Source: Chrysoporthe austroafricana (lineage: Eukaryota > Ascomycota > Sordariomycetes > Diaporthales > Cryphonectriaceae). Taken from it: 64,000 nucleotides of DNA. Below, in pieces: positions 49,174-59,887 of this stretch (position 1 is its first letter; the number at the start of each line of letters is the position of its first letter). The position numbers and the translations under genes are program-made. Under the pieces are notes generated by a model. The model was not told the DNA's origin and ran no database searches. It worked only from the letters and a program-made list of their open reading frames with translations. The stretch is from NCBI GenBank assembly GCA_001051155.2, contig JYIP02000001.1, forward strand, positions 3,968,001 through 4,032,000, given 5' to 3'.

Positions 49174-50149
49174 GGTCTTGTGGCTCCTTGTGGACTCGGA
49201 GACTCTTGATGATGTATGAAAACGTTTCTGGATGTGAGGTTTCTCGGGCAGTGCAATCGATATGGTATCTACATGGCACGGAGTACGAGACGGGTCATTG
49301 GGGTCGGCATCGTCGCTAGTCTGGGCTTGTCTTCTTCTCAGGCATCTATCTGTCTGTCTCTCGGCTGGTCTCTTGTAATTGGAAATTTTCGTTATCATGG
49401 CCGGCGACGGAACCACATCACAGCTATTCTTTGCTTTCGCGGCCAACCTTTTCCTTTATTCATTTCTGCCTCCTCATAAGCAGCCCACCCATCCCTGCTG
49501 GTTGGAGAAGAAAAAGAAATCTTAATGGGAAGTCCACCCACCCCACGAGATGGGCGTCCCAAGTAACGGATCAGCATTGGTACACCATCAACGTAGACCT
49601 CATATTCGAAGTGAAGAAGAGGCGCCAGGATCGACATCCCAAGTATAACCTCGTCCCCGGCCGCCTGTTCCCGCCTAGGTGCCCAAGTATTCTTATCTTA
49701 TCGGCATATGACTAACCCCGCCGCTCGCCTTTCCACGGCTGCGGCGGTCTCCCGGCGCCGTCGTCGTGTGCGAAAGAGCGCCTGCGCAGCCTTACAAATA
49801 AATGCCCTCAGATCCGCTTCCCGGCCCTGGCCCAGCCTCCTGCTGAACCTGCTTCTGCTCCTGCTCCTGCTCCCTCTCCCTCTCTCGTTCGTGTCCTCCT
49901 TGTCCTCCAGCAGACCGGTCTGCACAGTACGTCTGCAAGCTCTACACTCCCCGTCACATCTCATATCCCGACGCGATCGCCCGTGCGACCCAGACGAAGA
50001 GAGATCTGCGCTCAGCCCTCGGCGCGGAACCCCGCCGGCCCTGCTCTCCTCTCCTCGTCTTGCAGACGGTGCCCTCTTTTCACCGCCACTACCACTTCCT
50101 CCCCAGGCCGTGGGGCGCGGAACCAGGAGGGGCGCGAAGGCAAGCCACC
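49174..50149. other. intergenic, nothing supported
   Basis: Spacer between thymidylate synthase and FMN1. It becomes pyrimidine-rich (CTG/CTC runs, 49850-49895) towards the FMN1 start, as in fungal leaders. Confidence 0.45.
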
Positions 50150-51462
50150 ATGGCGAACACGAGGCCCCTCGTCGTCGGCCCAGACGCCGGGCCCGAGAGC
50201 CCCTTTCCGCTGCAGATGGAGGGCAAGGTGATCAAGGGCTTCGGCCGGGGCTCCAAGGAGGTGAGACAAAACCACTACTTCCTCTCCATGTACCTCCCCC
50301 CTCCCCCCTCCCCCCTCCCCCGTCCTGCTGCCCGCCGTCCTCCACTCTCTCCCTCCCCCCTCTCACGATCGCCCACCGTGCGGCTTCCCATTGCTGGCCC
50401 TCCCCCGACAAGGGTGCGCGTCGGTTGCTGTACCCGCCGGCACTCGCCAGCTGCCGGTTCTCGAGCGAGGCGTGCGCGCCTGGCTGGGTCACGAGGACAG
50501 GACGATATGGTCCGGTGCGGCTGAGACTTCATGCGTGCGAGACCGGCTCGGGTGTGCAGAAGTGCACGGGTGGTTCCCTGCATGGGATCGGGCGCGGGGG
50601 GGGGGGAGCTGGATGGGGAGGAGGCGGCGGAGGAGGAGGACGGCGGCGGCGAGGAAGAGGACGATGAGGAGGAGAGCCGGCGGACGCCATCTGCACGGCA
50701 GAACCGTTCGCGCGAGAGAATGGCATTGCTCGGCCTCACCTGCTGCCCAGCCAAGGCAAGGCCCTTGGGCGATGATCTGGCGTCTGCAGGCTCGCTCCTC
50801 GCCTAGACATGCACAAGCGACGAACTCCCCTTCCACCCCCCTACCCCCTTCTTCCCCAGGGCGCCACAGCTCGCCCAGACCCTCACTGCCCCCCCCTCCC
50901 CCCTTTCCCCCAGCTCCCACTGTGTGTCTCACTCTACTACACCACACCCTACACACCGGTGCTTCTAGCCCGCGCCACGCTGCCCCCAGGCTCCAGCTCC
51001 AGCTCCCAGCTCACACGGCCCCCTGAACAGCTAGGCATCCCCACCGCCAACCTCCCCGTGGACGGCACGCCGTGGATCGAGGGGGCCAAGTCCGGCGTGT
51101 ACTTCGGGTGGGCGTCGCTGGCGCTGCCGGCGGGCCACCCGGACCGCGGCCGCAGCGGCGCCGGCGCGAACGGCGGGTTCGCCGTCTTCCCCATGGTCAT
51201 GTCCATCGGCTACAACCCCTTCTACAACAACACGGTGCGCAGCGCCGAGGTGCACGTGCTGGCCGACTTCGCCGCCGACTTCTACGGCGCCGACATGCGC
51301 CTGCTCCTGCTCGGCTACATCCGCGACGAGCAGAGCTACGACGGCGTCGACGCCCTCATCGACGACATCCGCACCGACTGCGAGGTCGCGCGCCGGAGCC
51401 TCGACCGCGCCGCCTGGCGCGTGACCGGCGGCGCGTTCGACAGCGCGTGGCTCACGAGGTAG
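50150..51462 (+). CDS. FMN1: riboflavin kinase
   Basis: Exons 50150-50260 and 51031-51462 encode 180 residues, a normal length for the monofunctional eukaryotic enzyme. The ATP- and riboflavin-binding N-terminus reads [19 protein letters not shown]. After the splice come [50 protein letters not shown] and [18 protein letters not shown]. These match the flavokinase fold, with the catalytic Glu in the EVHVL segment (AEVHVLADF). The enzyme converts riboflavin to FMN in cytosol and mitochondria. The intron is 770 nt, far longer than all others in the window, but its phase-0 junction recreates the conserved [11 protein letters not shown]. It is C/T-rich at both ends and G/A-rich in the middle. Confidence 0.92.
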
Positions 51463-51900
<438 letters not shown>

Positions 51901-52707
51901 TCACCGCGGAACCATCCCCCCGTCGATAGCCCACACCTTGTTGGTGACATACCCGTTCGTGACCATCAGCACCACCACCTCCGCGACCTCCTCGGGCGCG
52001 CCGAGCCTGCCGACGGGGATCTTTGCACTTAGCTCCGCCTCGGACCCGGGCAGCATCGCCGTGCCCGCGACGAGCGCCGGCGCCACGACGTTGAACGTGA
52101 CCCCGTCGGCCGCGTACCGCGCCGCGAGCCAGTGCGCGAGCCCGTGCAGCGCCGCCTTGGCGCTGGCGTAGTGCGGCCCCACGACGCCGCCCGTCAGCGC
52201 CGCCACGCTCGACGTGTACACGACGCGCCCGAGGCCGCGCCGCGCCATCCCCGGCGCCGCCAGCCGCGTCAGCTCGTACGCCGCCAGCGTGTTCACCCGC
52301 CACGCCGCCTCGAACGCCGCGCCGTCCACGCCCTCCAGCGTCCCGCCGCCGTGCGCGCCCGCCAGCCCCAGGTGCGTGCCCGCGTTGGCGAAGAGGACGT
52401 TGATCGGGTCCGGGTCGGCGTCGCCGTCCGGGCCCGCCGCTGCCGCTGCCGCCTCCACCGCCCGCCGGTACAGGTCCGCCGCCGCGCCCGCCGTCCCGAG
52501 GTCCGCCTGCAGCCAGACGACGCGGATCGAGGCGTCGAGCGCGTGGATCTGCGCCGTCAGGGAGGCCGTGCGCGACGCGTCCGTGTTGTAGTGCAGGAGC
52601 AGCGTCTTCACCTTGTACGGCGGCGTGAGGGGCTGCGCGAGGCGGAGGGCCGTGGCCCTGCCGATGCCGCCGCTGGCGCCGGTGATCAGGACTGTGAGCG
52701 CGTCCAT
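51901..52707 (-). CDS. short-chain dehydrogenase/reductase
   Basis: A single exon of 268 residues, classical SDR length. The cofactor motif TGASGGIG is at 9-16, the structural ANAG at 107-110 and the active-site asparagine at 139 (RVNTLAAYE). The catalytic Ser lies in VVYTSSVAAL (166/167), and Tyr180 and Lys184 in HYASAK. The C-terminal FabG-like block (GRLGAPEEVAEVVVLMVTNG, then YVTNKVWAIDGG) is complete. The basic residues near the end of beta-strand 2 are weak, so NAD versus NADP preference is unclear. The substrate is unknown: members act on sugars, steroids, acyl chains and secondary metabolites. The gene runs convergently towards FMN1. Confidence 0.9.
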   Translation of the reverse strand: MDALTVLITGASGGIGRATALRLAQPLTPPYKVKTLLLHYNTDASRTASLTAQIHALDASIRVVWLQADLGTAGAAADLYRRAVEAAAAAAGPDGDADPDPINVLFANAGTHLGLAGAHGGGTLEGVDGAAFEAAWRVNTLAAYELTRLAAPGMARRGLGRVVYTSSVAALTGGVVGPHYASAKAALHGLAHWLAARYAADGVTFNVVAPALVAGTAMLPGSEAELSAKIPVGRLGAPEEVAEVVVLMVTNGYVTNKVWAIDGGMVPR

Positions 52708-53301
52708 TGGTTTTTTTTTTTTTTTCGTTGTGGCGGTGGTAGCGATGAGGGTGTGTGCTCTTGAGGGCTTGGGAGTGTGGATGGGGCCCTGGGGAGCTTG
52801 TTGTTTGGAAGAAGGGGAGCATGGGCCGGTATGCGTATCGATTGCGTCACGTTGGAGCGAGCTGGAATGCGCCGGTGCGGTCGCCCACGCATGTGAAAAT
52901 CGGCTGTTGACACGAGGGGCGCTCCACAGAGAGAGCCCAGTTGCATAGTACGTACAGTCGACACATCGATCTGCCCAGTTGCCTAGGAACTAGTGGGACG
53001 GACGACTTGGTATAGATAAAAAAAACCAAACGGGTATCATTCTTATATACTCATACGAACAATCACCCAATTCTGGACATGAACTCGTGAACCCGAATCT
53101 CTCTCATCCCCTTCACGACATTAGAAAGCAAAAAATCCGTCCCATTGTCCCTCTTCTTACTCCGGTCCAACCCGGTCCAAAGACCATATGCTCTGGATGC
53201 CCTCCCTGTTCCTCCCCGTTGCCAATCTGAACCCAGCCAGAACCCGCTTGAATGTGTTATGAACCGAGAATGCATGCACTGGAGTTTTTTTTGTTTTTAC
53301 C
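52708..53301. other. intergenic, nothing supported
   Basis: Upstream of the SDR gene and downstream of the AcuK gene. A T-run (52710-52725) precedes the SDR ATG on its strand as an A-rich leader. Confidence 0.5.
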
Positions 53302-55604
53302 TTATACCGCCAGACCGTGAGGTTGTTGATCAGGATAATAGCAAGGCAGGAACTGTCCGGATGTTAGCACTGCGGCTCGTCTTTGGGGGAGGGGGTGGGA
53401 CGGGGTTTTCTCGGCGTGGAGGGGGGGGGGGCTCACGTTGATAACGATCATCATCGGCATGTCGAAAGTATCGCGGCGCACGACCCAGCAGTACGTGCAC
53501 TCGAGCTTGCCGCCCTTGGCGATCCGGGAGATGCCGTGCTCGCCGTCGATCCGCGCGACCCGGTTGCTCAGGAACATGGAGCGCGGGTCCTTGGGGGGCG
53601 ACTCGTTGACGCTCGACGTGCTCGCCGCGTCGAGGTTCTCCTGCGTGCGGTACTTGAGCAGGCGGCACTTCCGCGTCACGCTGCTCCGGCTGTCGCTGAA
53701 GGCGAGGTGGGCGAAGTCCTCGTAGAACTGGACCACGTCGTCGTCGTCCATGAGCTCCGCGATGAACAGCGGGTTGCGCTCGGCCTCCGAGCTGCTGCTG
53801 CCCTTCTCGGCCTGGTTGTTCAGGCTGTTCAGCTTCGGCGTCGTCAGGGCGTCCGTGTTCGCCCCCGACGCCGTCGAGCTGCCGCCGGTGTTGACGTTCC
53901 GGCTGGGCTCGTGGCCGAGGAGGACCTCTTTCGGCCAGCCGGTCAGCGCCGTGAACTCTTTGTTCACGGCGGCAATCTCGCCGGTCCGCCGACAGACCAG
54001 GGTAGGGCTGGAGCCGTGGTCCATGAAGTCCTCGTACTCGAACATCGTACGCTGGAAGCACTTCTCCATGAACACCAGGTCCGGCCGGCTCAGCGTGCGC
54101 GTGCACGACAGCAGGGCCGGCCGCACGCTCCCCAGCGCGCGGGCGATCCGCAGCAGCTTGTCGCCACTTGTGCGGAAGCGCCTCTGCAGGAAGGCGATCA
54201 GGCGGTGGTAGCCCTGCACATACTGGAACGGCTCCTTGACGTTCTCGTAGATGCCTGACGCATCTCGGTAGCGTTTGCCAAGGAGGGATTGTGGGAACGT
54301 CTTGGGGATGCTTGGCTTCTGCCTCGGGCGGTTCGGGGGCCCGAGGGCTTGGGAATCCGGACCGTTGTAGGACGTTGCCGTCTGTGAGCCGTCGAAGCCG
54401 ACATTCTGGTTCGCGGGGCTCTCGTGGTCGGTGCTGGGGCTTTGCTGGTTGTTTGGGCCTGTGGCGATGGCGTAAGCATGAGGGAGACCGTGCTGGAGAT
54501 TGCCTTGGGCGTATAAGGGATTGCCGGACTGATCGATCGAGAGAATGTCGCTGATCAAGCCGCCATCGAACTGACCCATACCGTTACCGAACGCGAAGTT
54601 GGCGTCACCAGCGCCCTGCTGGGAGAATGAGGGGTCCCGCGGTGGTGTGTCAGCCGCACCGGACGACATGTGGTTCAGCATGCCGAACTCCATGGCGCCG
54701 TACTGGCTGCCGAAGTTCAGCCCCTCGAGGTTGAAATTGTACAGCGCGGGATTGCTGGGGTCAAAGAAGTTGGAGCTCATGCTCGGCAGTTCCCCTGAGA
54801 CCTGGGGGACGGTGAGGCCGCCCATCTGGGGGGCGTTCTGGAAGGTTGGCGAGACAGGTGACTGCTGGCCGGGGAACGTCATCCCCTCGGATATGGAACC
54901 CAAGGCGCTCTGAGGCGAAAAGAGAGGGTACGTAGACGATGCGTTTGTCGGGGAAAAGAAGGTGCCGACGTTAGACGACGCTTCCGAGCCCGTGCTGGAC
55001 GGGTGACGGTGCGCGTCCTGTCGGTTCTGTGAGGCGTTGGGGTTGTAGTTGGGCCCCAAGACGGGCCGTAAGGCTTCCGGAGGTGCATCGTGAAGGTACT
55101 TAGCCTTCTTGCGGACGCCATCCTGACATTGAGCGCCGAGACCACGCTTGACGCATCTCTGGCATGGCCGTTCGTCACCTGCATAGCATATTAGTCTTGT
55201 ACATCGGGCACACGACGGGGCAGGCTCTAGCACAACATCGCCAGGGGCGCCAAGCGCCTCGTGGGAAGGCAGCCCTAGATCTGTATATATATATATGTGT
55301 GTGTGTGTGTGTATAAGAGAGAGGGAGAGAGAGAGAAGGATCGATATCATGGCGTACCGCAGGTCAGATGTGCCCTCTGGCAGGCGAAGCAGGCCCTCCG
55401 GGCCTTCTTCCTCCTGGGCCGCAGAGGGTCCTTGGGGTCATACTTCTTCTTGGCGTCGCCGTCAGGGCCGTTCTCTCTCTTGATGGCGTTCTCGGGCATC
55501 TTGTCGTCGTCCTGGAGAGAGGGGTCGTTGTCGTCGTAGTCAGGCTCGTTCTCAGACAGGGCATCTGAGACCTCGCCCCCGTTGGAATCGACGTCGTCTG
55601 GCAT
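53302..55604 (-). CDS. acuK: AcuK-type transcription activator of gluconeogenesis (Zn2Cys6)
   Basis: Exons 55604-55358, 55178-53437 and 53352-53302 encode 679 residues. After an acidic N-terminus comes the basic flank [19 protein letters not shown]. The binuclear zinc cluster is Cys72, 75, 82, 88, 91, 100 (C-x2-C-x6-C-x5-C-x2-C-x8-C). The segment [20 protein letters not shown] after it is diagnostic of the AcuK/Ert1 group, as is the C-terminal PAS-like region (about 455-520, [20 protein letters not shown]). The terminus is [20 protein letters not shown]. The middle is a long Gln/Asn/Pro/Ser-rich region. Homologues work with AcuM to switch on PEPCK and fructose-1,6-bisphosphatase during growth on acetate or other gluconeogenic carbon. 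The first intron (179 nt) splits the zinc cluster. The second (84 nt) is a multiple of three without stops. Confidence 0.92.
55281..55337. repeat. TA, TG and AG microsatellite in acuK intron 1
   Basis: Consecutive TA, TG and GA dinucleotide runs inside the first intron of the AcuK gene. Confidence 0.8.
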
Positions 55605-56479
55605 CGTGTCCCAGCAGCATATATAGGTGCGGGCGCGGATGGGTATGAATAGGCCGAGCTAGGTGCTCGTAATGACGGCACGGCAACGCAGGTCGACCGG
55701 CCTCCTTTGCGGAACCACACACCGGGCTACTTGTCCAGGTTGTAGCAGGCCGTCTGGACGTGCTCGACTCCTGCAGTAATGCCTTAGCGGTTGTGGCACA
55801 CCAGGGGACTAGCTGCGGCCGCAGGGCGCGTTATCATAGGGCCTGGCTCCGCAGTAGCCTCCTGCCTCCTGCTGCACCCGCAGGTGAGATAGATGTACCG
55901 GAGAGGACCTGGTACGTACAGACAGACAGACAGACAGACAGACGGGTCGAGTCGGTAGCGACGTACCGCAGGGCCAGGGGACGGGGGGTGGGCCCTCCGG
56001 TCCTGTTCTGCCCTCGCGCGAGGGAAACCGGGTCCTTCCTGCGGTGGGATGCGAGCACGCAGGGCGGGGAGGTCCTCTGTGCGCATCCGCAATCTCGGAG
56101 GGGGGGGAGGGGGGGTGGTTGGGCCGTCTCGGGCGCCTCTCTCTCGAAGGGACCCCAGGCCGGTCCTGCGTCGTCGCGGCGGGGCGTGGGCGTGTGGGAG
56201 CTGAGGCGCGAGGCGGGCCAGACGCACGATGACAGCGCAGGCACTCGTATTCTCCGCGTGCCCAATATCACGACCAGGGCCGGCCCTCCAATGGGCTCGC
56301 GGACAGGTGGAAGGAGGCGTTCTTGTGGTACCGCCCACCGTGTTCGCGCACTGGGGGGGCGGTCGGCGGCGCGGCACGGTGTGGGATGTCTCGGGGCTGC
56401 GAGGAGGAGCGCGGCCGGTACAGTCGCAGCGGCGGTCGCGGTCGCGGTGGCAGTCGCAATGGCAGTCGCAGTCGCAGCG

Positions 56480-56531
56480 GGCGTGGGCGCAGGCGTGGGC
56501 GTGGGCGTGGGCGTGGGCGTCGTGGGCGTGG
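56480..56531. repeat. GGGCGT hexanucleotide repeat
   Basis: About eight imperfect GGGCGT units, preceded by CAGTCG units at 56450-56480. Confidence 0.7.
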
Positions 56532-56660
56532 TACCTGCGAGGGGCGTACAGGCGGCATGGGCCTCGCAAGGGAACCCAAGACCGGCCGCAGGGACACAGG
56601 GACAGGATGCGCGCGCGGGTGGGGCGCACGGCACACGGACAGGCCAGGCGCACAGGACGG

Positions 56661-56722
56661 GCGCTGCTGCTGCTGCTGCTGCTGCTGCTTTCTTCTTCTT
56701 CCTCTGCTGCTGCTGCTGCTGA
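56661..56722. repeat. CTG/CTT trinucleotide tract
   Basis: About nine CTG, four TTC, then six CTG units. Gives Gln, Leu or Cys runs in shadow frames. Confidence 0.75.
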
Positions 56723-57701
56723 TCCTGGCAGGCTGGGACTGGGACGGGTCGTGGTGGTCGCGAGGCGCACGATGGCGTCTATAGGAGGGGGTATCAGCTG
56801 CACGTTCCCGTCGGCCTAAGCAGGCCGGCAAGGTTGGGCGAGGATGGCCGCGACAGCGGCAGCGGCAGCGGCAGCGACGCTCTCGAGGCGGCAGCGCGGG
56901 CTGGCACAGGCGACAGGGTCAGGAGGCGCAGGAACGGCCAATGTCGTCGTCGGGGGGCGATGGCGCACGCTGGAGGCGGGATACGAGCTCGTGCCGCCGT
57001 CGCCTTCTCAGGACATGACGCTCTCTCGGGCTGGCGGTGCTGCACGTGGTCCCAATTGATGCGCTCTCTCCCCTCCAGGCCGTCAGTGCATGAGCCGTGC
57101 GGTGATGGGACGTGGTGGATGGGCGGATGAGCTGCGCCAGGCGGGTCTCGCGGGGCTGTCTGTGTCTCCGTGGAGGTGGTACGGCGCCGTGGGCGTAGCA
57201 GCAGGGCGTTGCCGGGGGGGGCTGGCGGAGGAGGAGGAGGAGGAGGACCGGCGAGCTGCGGTGACGGGGCTGCGGTTCTTCAGCTGGCAAAAAACAAGTC
57301 GGTCGACCAAACAAGACGTTGGAACCTGGCCGGCGGATCGGCAGCGACGGACCCCGCCTCCCATTGCGGTTCGCGGGGTGGGGAACAGGGCACTCCAGGG
57401 CTGCGCTCCCTGTGGTGCGCTAGAACAGAGGCCCCAGCTGGCCCCAGCAGGGCCGCAGGACAGGGGGGGCTACCTGGGTGCTGGGCTTCTTGGGGGGTGT
57501 TGGGGGGAGGGGGGTGGGCAGGTGAGGGGCTCCACAAGCAGGCCAGTGGCAGGGCAGCAGGGCGGCGAGAGCTTCAACCCCAATGCAGATTAGGTTCATC
57601 GCCCTCCCCCCTCCACCTCCTCACCCCGCGTTCCCTCCTGCGCAGCGCAGGTTGAGTCGAGCCGAGTCGAGCGAGATCGAGCAAGTCGAGTCGAGGCTCC
57701 G

Positions 57702-57761
57702 GCCAGCCCGCCAGCCAGCCCGCCAGCCAGCCCGCCAGCCAGCCCGCCAGCCAGCCAGCCC
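57702..57761. repeat. 12-bp minisatellite (GCCAGCCCGCCA)
   Basis: Four to five near-perfect 12-bp units ending in CCAG repeats. No gene overlaps it. Confidence 0.8.
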
Positions 57762-58604
57762 GACCTCCATCGCGTCCCCCGTCCAGACCAGTTCGTGCGT
57801 GACAAGGGCGGCGCCACGGGACGAGATCGCATCGGTCAATTGTGATTCTTCACCCCCGCGAACGCCAGCGCCCCACCACCACGACGAGGAGACTGCCGGC
57901 GACCAGATTGGGAATGCCACGCAGCAGCGCCCAGCAGCGCCCAGCAGCAGCTCAGCAGCGACCTGGCTGGGGTGGCGTGGTGCCCGTCCTACGCGGAGCC
58001 GCCCTCGTCATCTCGGCCCCGGCGCTGGATCGGCCCACGCTCCTTGCGTACGGGACAACAGGAACAGGTACTCGCCCCGGCCTGGCCTGGCTGCTCTGAC
58101 TCGCCTGTACGGCAAGCAGCCTGCATATCGCGGTGCTGCACAGTGCCCTGAATCCAGTGGGCAGAGGGCATCGGTCCCGAGATCATCTGTGTATCCCTCC
58201 CTCATCTTCTCACCTTTCCTGGCCGGGGGGGAAGGGTTACCATCCGTGGGCAGATCGTCGCCTCTCCTGTCCTACCGTGCAGGCCACGGCGCACCCTGGC
58301 CAGCAGACAGCAGACCTCACGATGCGTTGCGACCAAGGCGTGGCGCTGCCGGTGCCGCCTGAACTGAAAGTGCTTATCCCCCCGCTCGTATCCATGCCTG
58401 TGGACGGGCTGGCTGTCGCAGGCTCTGGAGGAGGCTGTCAGAGGCTGTCTGTCAGAGGCTGTCTCGAACAGCTTCCTCGCAGACGGCTGCTGTCAGAACA
58501 GAGTAAGCCCTCAGCCTCGGCGGCGGTCTACGCTGGAGACTCTACTTCTGTCTTGGGGGACAGCACGTCTACGGCCAGCGCCCAACCCGGTCACACATGC
58601 GAGC

Positions 58605-58681
58605 GCGCACACACGCACACATACGTACATACATACATACATGCATGCATGCATGCATGCATACATACATACACACACACC
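58605..58681. repeat. CACA, ACAT, GCAT microsatellite
   Basis: Compound tetranucleotide tract. The central (GCAT)n portion is self-complementary and can form a hairpin. Confidence 0.75.
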
Positions 58682-59887
58682 ACCCCCCCCCCTTTCGATC
58701 CCCTGCTGCCGCCTCATCTGGGCCATGCAAGAAGCCTCTCACAGCAGGTCAATAGATCGCGGGCGCCGGCATGGAGTCGGCCACTGGGCATCATCGCCGC
58801 GCCGCGCAGGTGAGGTGCCAGCCGGCGATTCATGTCGAGACTGCAGCCGCCCTCGTCCTGCCTCCCTGCTCACCGGTCCGCTGTTCCTCTCCCTCTCCCC
58901 CTCCCCTCCCTCCCCTCTCCACTCACCCTCCTGTGCGCTATCCCCCCAGGGAGATGACTGCAACCCACCGTCGTCGACGGCTGAAAAGAGGGCGGGCAGG
59001 CCGGCGACCCGGGCCTGCTCGTGTCCATCGGCCGCCGGAAGAGGCCACTGATCTGCTCGGGGCCCCGGTGCGTGCTCCCTGAAGCGGCAGGAGATCTGGC
59101 CGCGCACGTGGAGGGAGATGATGCCTCACTTGCAGCCTCCGCGGCAGCAGATCCGAACCAAGATGGTAAAGATTGCGAACCACCCCTCTTCTCCCTCCTA
59201 ACCCCCCGGAGGGTATCATCCATCCGCAGGTACCTACCTCATGTGCCCCCAGAGAGAGAGAGAGAGAGAGAGATGAGGCAGGCCCAAGGGCGGCGGCAGG
59301 TGAATCACACGCCCGCCTGGCCTATCACACCCGGCGAGCCCGCCCCCCCCCCCCGTCGCGAGACCTGTTTCCTGCGGGAATACGGTCCCAGCAGGATACC
59401 GCTCGCAAACCCTGCCGAAAACTGACGTCCTCCAGCAGATGTATTGACACTAGGGCCGGCCTGTGACCATCTTTCCCGGCTACACGACATGTCGAGCCTG
59501 CATGTCTCTCTACTGGGACAGCCTGCGTGCCAGAGAGACGATTCTTGCGAGACGCTAGGTCGCGGCCGGGCTGGTCCCCACGGGACCTCTCTCGCGACAT
59601 TGCCGTCAGGCTCGCGACGTCGGGGCGCGCAGCGCAGCTCAGCCCTGATCTGCAGTGCGCTCTCCTCGGCATTCTCTTCAGGTTGCGTCGTGGGCGGGGC
59701 CAAGGGGAACGTCGGTGAGAGAGCTGACGTGCTCGACGACAATATTAGACCTACGGCGAGAGGGTATCTAAAACATCGCTCATGTTGCTCCTGATCCCTA
59801 GCGAAACATGCCCTCCCCCCTCCCTCCCCTTTCATCAAACATGTATACACAAATACACATACACACATACGCATGTCTCAAGGACAC

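Larger units (their letters stand above)
55605..59887. other. gene-free region rich in simple repeats
   Basis: About 4.3 kb upstream of acuK and downstream of the MFS gene. No protein is recognisable. Frames of up to 339 codons are Arg/Pro/Ala-rich shadows of high GC. An ACAG tract (about 55920-55942), the repeats listed separately and an AG tract (about 59251-59272) occur. Confidence 0.45.
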
